Part shown: piece by piece, positions 62,148 to 64,000 of the stretch
Layout: each line of letters begins with the position of its first letter
Position numbering within the stretch: the first letter of the stretch is position 1
DNA from: Harmothoe impar
Lineage: Eukaryota; Annelida; Polychaeta; Phyllodocida; Polynoidae
Assembly (NCBI GenBank): GCA_947462335.1
Contig: OX381713.1
Location: 17,476,381-17,540,380, forward strand
Direction: 5' to 3'
DNA: 64,000 nucleotides
Program-made: the position numbers and the translations under genes
The notes under the pieces: model-generated
What the model was told of the DNA's origin: nothing
Databases searched by the model: none
The model's input: only the letters and a program-made list of their open reading frames with translations

Positions 62148-62976
62148 CACTGTAAGAAGTTACTGTATTTAAACAGCACAATGTGCTGTACATTTACAGC
62201 ACTTTTTGCTGTAGTTGGTATCACAGCACTATTTGCTGTATAATTACAGCATTATGTACTGTAAATTGGGTCTTCGGCAATGTTGCTGTACATTTACAGT
62301 ACATTGTGCTGTAGATTTCCGCCGCTAGGTAGCAGCAATAGACCATTTCTGTATTAATTATTCCACCCAACCCTTTCCCAAGTCAAATAAAACCTCACAA
62401 ACTCTCAAGACATCGCAGAATAAGAATGGATGAGAGAGACTGAATGCAGTTATCATAAAGTGTATTGATATTTGCATAATTGTGTTGAATAATACAAAAA
62501 AACAGCAAAAGTATAGAATAGACACCACATTGGTGGGAAAAGTTAAATGCTTAAGTGCCCGGACTGGGGAAAAGCTGGTATCACATACAGTTCAGCTGTA
62601 TTGAAGCAGGATTAAACCATTACATTGTGTAGTGTGTACTATCCTAGCTGAGAATGAACTATTATGCAGGAAAGTACTCTCTATGCATGCATATTAATTG
62701 ATATAAATTGATGAGAACAACAATATGAAACCTACAGTAGAAGTTGCTTTAACTTTACAGCACCCAGTTGCTGTACATGTACAGCAAAATCTACTGGAAC
62801 AAAAGTTGCCAGCAACTTTTGCTGTAGATGTACAGTAGACGTTGCTGTAAATTTACAGTAGAAATTGCTGTGTGTATACAGTAGAAGTTGCTGTAAATTT
62901 ACAGCAAGTCAGTTGCTGTACACCTACAGCAAAACCTACTGGAACAAAAGTTGTACAGTACTTACTTCTTACAGTG
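62148..62976. mobile_element. CACTGTAA MITE, 829 bp (copy 2)
   Basis: Ends CACTGTAAGAAGTTACTGTA and inverted TACTTACTTCTTACAGTG with CA on both sides (62146-62147 and 62977-62978). The central unique region aligns with copy 1 at 42273-43110 at roughly 75-80% by eye, so both derive from one family but at different ages or subfamilies. Confidence 0.85.
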
Positions 62977-62978
62977 CA

Positions 62979-64000
62979 GGTCTAGTCTCTAATTGGACCA
63001 TATTACTGGAAACAATCTTTTGGTCGATCATTCATATTTTTTTAGATTTAAGAAATTCAGCAACCCCTAGTTTGAAAAAAAGGAGCCGACCCTAGCATAC
63101 CTTTCCGTATTTTGGGATTTTTCTCATCTTCAAAAAAAAAAGTTTAAGTCCTTTTCTTAAATTTTAACATATTTTTGGTCAAGAGGAACACGCTTCCACT
63201 GCCCTCAGCGGAAAAAATAATAACGGTAGTAAAACTTCAGGAAATGGTCTTCTTGTTACCTTTTTGGTCCATGTTACCTGAAACACACCTTTTTGGGCCT
63301 AATGAACAAGCTGTCTACCACAAGATAAGTTCTAGCTCGAAACTTATTTGGGGCCTATCTCTAGATTGATAGATACACCACCTGACAAGCTCATACAATG
63401 AGTTGTTTTCTATCAAATCATGAGTCACATAACACCTGATGAAGTCCTTTATGGCCAAACCGTAATGATGTGTTATCGACAATAACTGTTTTATTCTGTC
63501 ATCCTTGAAACCTCTTGATGTTGCTGGTTGTGTTTATTGATGAATATATTCGGGGAATATAATCATCTCTCTCACAGATTTTTACTGAACAACAGTCTGA
63601 ATTTCGGTCAACATCGTCAAACCACTATATTGATCAATAGCTAATAGCCATATGTTCCATCCCATATTCATAGATTATCGTTTATAGTTTACGCAATCTA
63701 TTAATCATGATAAACAAATCATCGCATTTAAATTATCTCTCAACTAGAAAACAACCCACTTGAGCTGAAAACATTATCAAACTCCCAGGCCCCCCATTTC
63801 TCATATAACTATTATATAAATGACATATCATACTATATACTAGTAGGCAATGTTCTACAGTACACCAGATATATGCTTATAACACAGTTCCTTACATGAA
63901 CTATTATAATCCCATATTTTCTAGTCACTTTGCTGTTTTATCAGCCTGGTCTGCCCGTGCTTACCTGCATGACTGCAAACATAAAACCCACTAAACTTGA
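62979..64000. other. Non-coding host DNA to the window end
   Basis: Contains the right-end fragment of the GGCC/GTTCAGGTAAC MITE family (about 63255-63302). Otherwise AT-rich, no gene recognised. Confidence 0.5.

Noticed and set aside
1..64000. tRNA, rRNA, snRNA genes
   Set aside because: No cloverleaf with A and B box sequences, no rRNA-like block and no U-snRNA motif was recognised by eye; a covariance-model scan would be decisive.

Overview
This is nuclear DNA from an animal, most likely a marine invertebrate. No bacterial gene organisation is visible. The window is dominated by transposable elements typical of metazoans: a Polinton/Maverick, a Ty3/Gypsy LTR retrotransposon, a Ngaro-type tyrosine-recombinase retrotransposon and many miniature inverted-repeat elements (MITEs). 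The species cannot be fixed from the sequence; an invertebrate deuterostome such as a lancelet, hemichordate or echinoderm is only a guess.

Layout. 1-6316: non-coding host DNA with a 0.9 kb back-to-back minisatellite (2013-2905), a foldback MITE (3575-3819), a TTTTGTAGGATAAGGGC palindrome array (4169-4890) and a MITE (5973-6314). 6323-16834: a complete 10.5 kb Polinton/Maverick with a perfect 6-bp target duplication (CACATC), AG...CT ends and TIRs of about 0.4 kb. Its minus strand carries a closely packed series: an unknown basic protein, packaging ATPase, small hydrophobic-tail protein, a 396-aa protein, chromodomain integrase, minor capsid protein, core-like basic protein, major capsid protein, adenain-type protease and a short distal ORF. 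One alanine-rich ORF faces the other way. No protein-primed DNA polymerase B is present. 17497-18952: palindromes flanking an 18-bp satellite. 19250-37350: host repeats, including several MITE families whose target duplications can be read directly, and one candidate host first coding exon (34930-35044, minus) in a CpG-rich island.

37360-42130: a Ty3/Gypsy element on the minus strand with two identical 168-bp LTRs, TSD GTATC, and a gag-pol frame broken once in a G run. 42273-46664: further MITEs and a TA-flanked element built from opposed minisatellites. 50516-55948: a Ngaro-like element with the A1-genes-B1-A2-B2 split direct repeats, encoding Gag, RT/RNase H and a tyrosine recombinase. 56058-64000: non-coding DNA with more MITEs, including a second copy of the 42273-43110 element.

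How the genes work together. In the Polinton, the integrase and TIRs account for insertion. The two capsid proteins, ATPase and protease form a full virion-assembly module, so the element looks able to make particles but must obtain DNA replication elsewhere. The Gypsy and Ngaro elements each carry a nearly complete self-contained replication set, interrupted only by single-base G-run shifts and, in Ngaro, one in-frame UAG.
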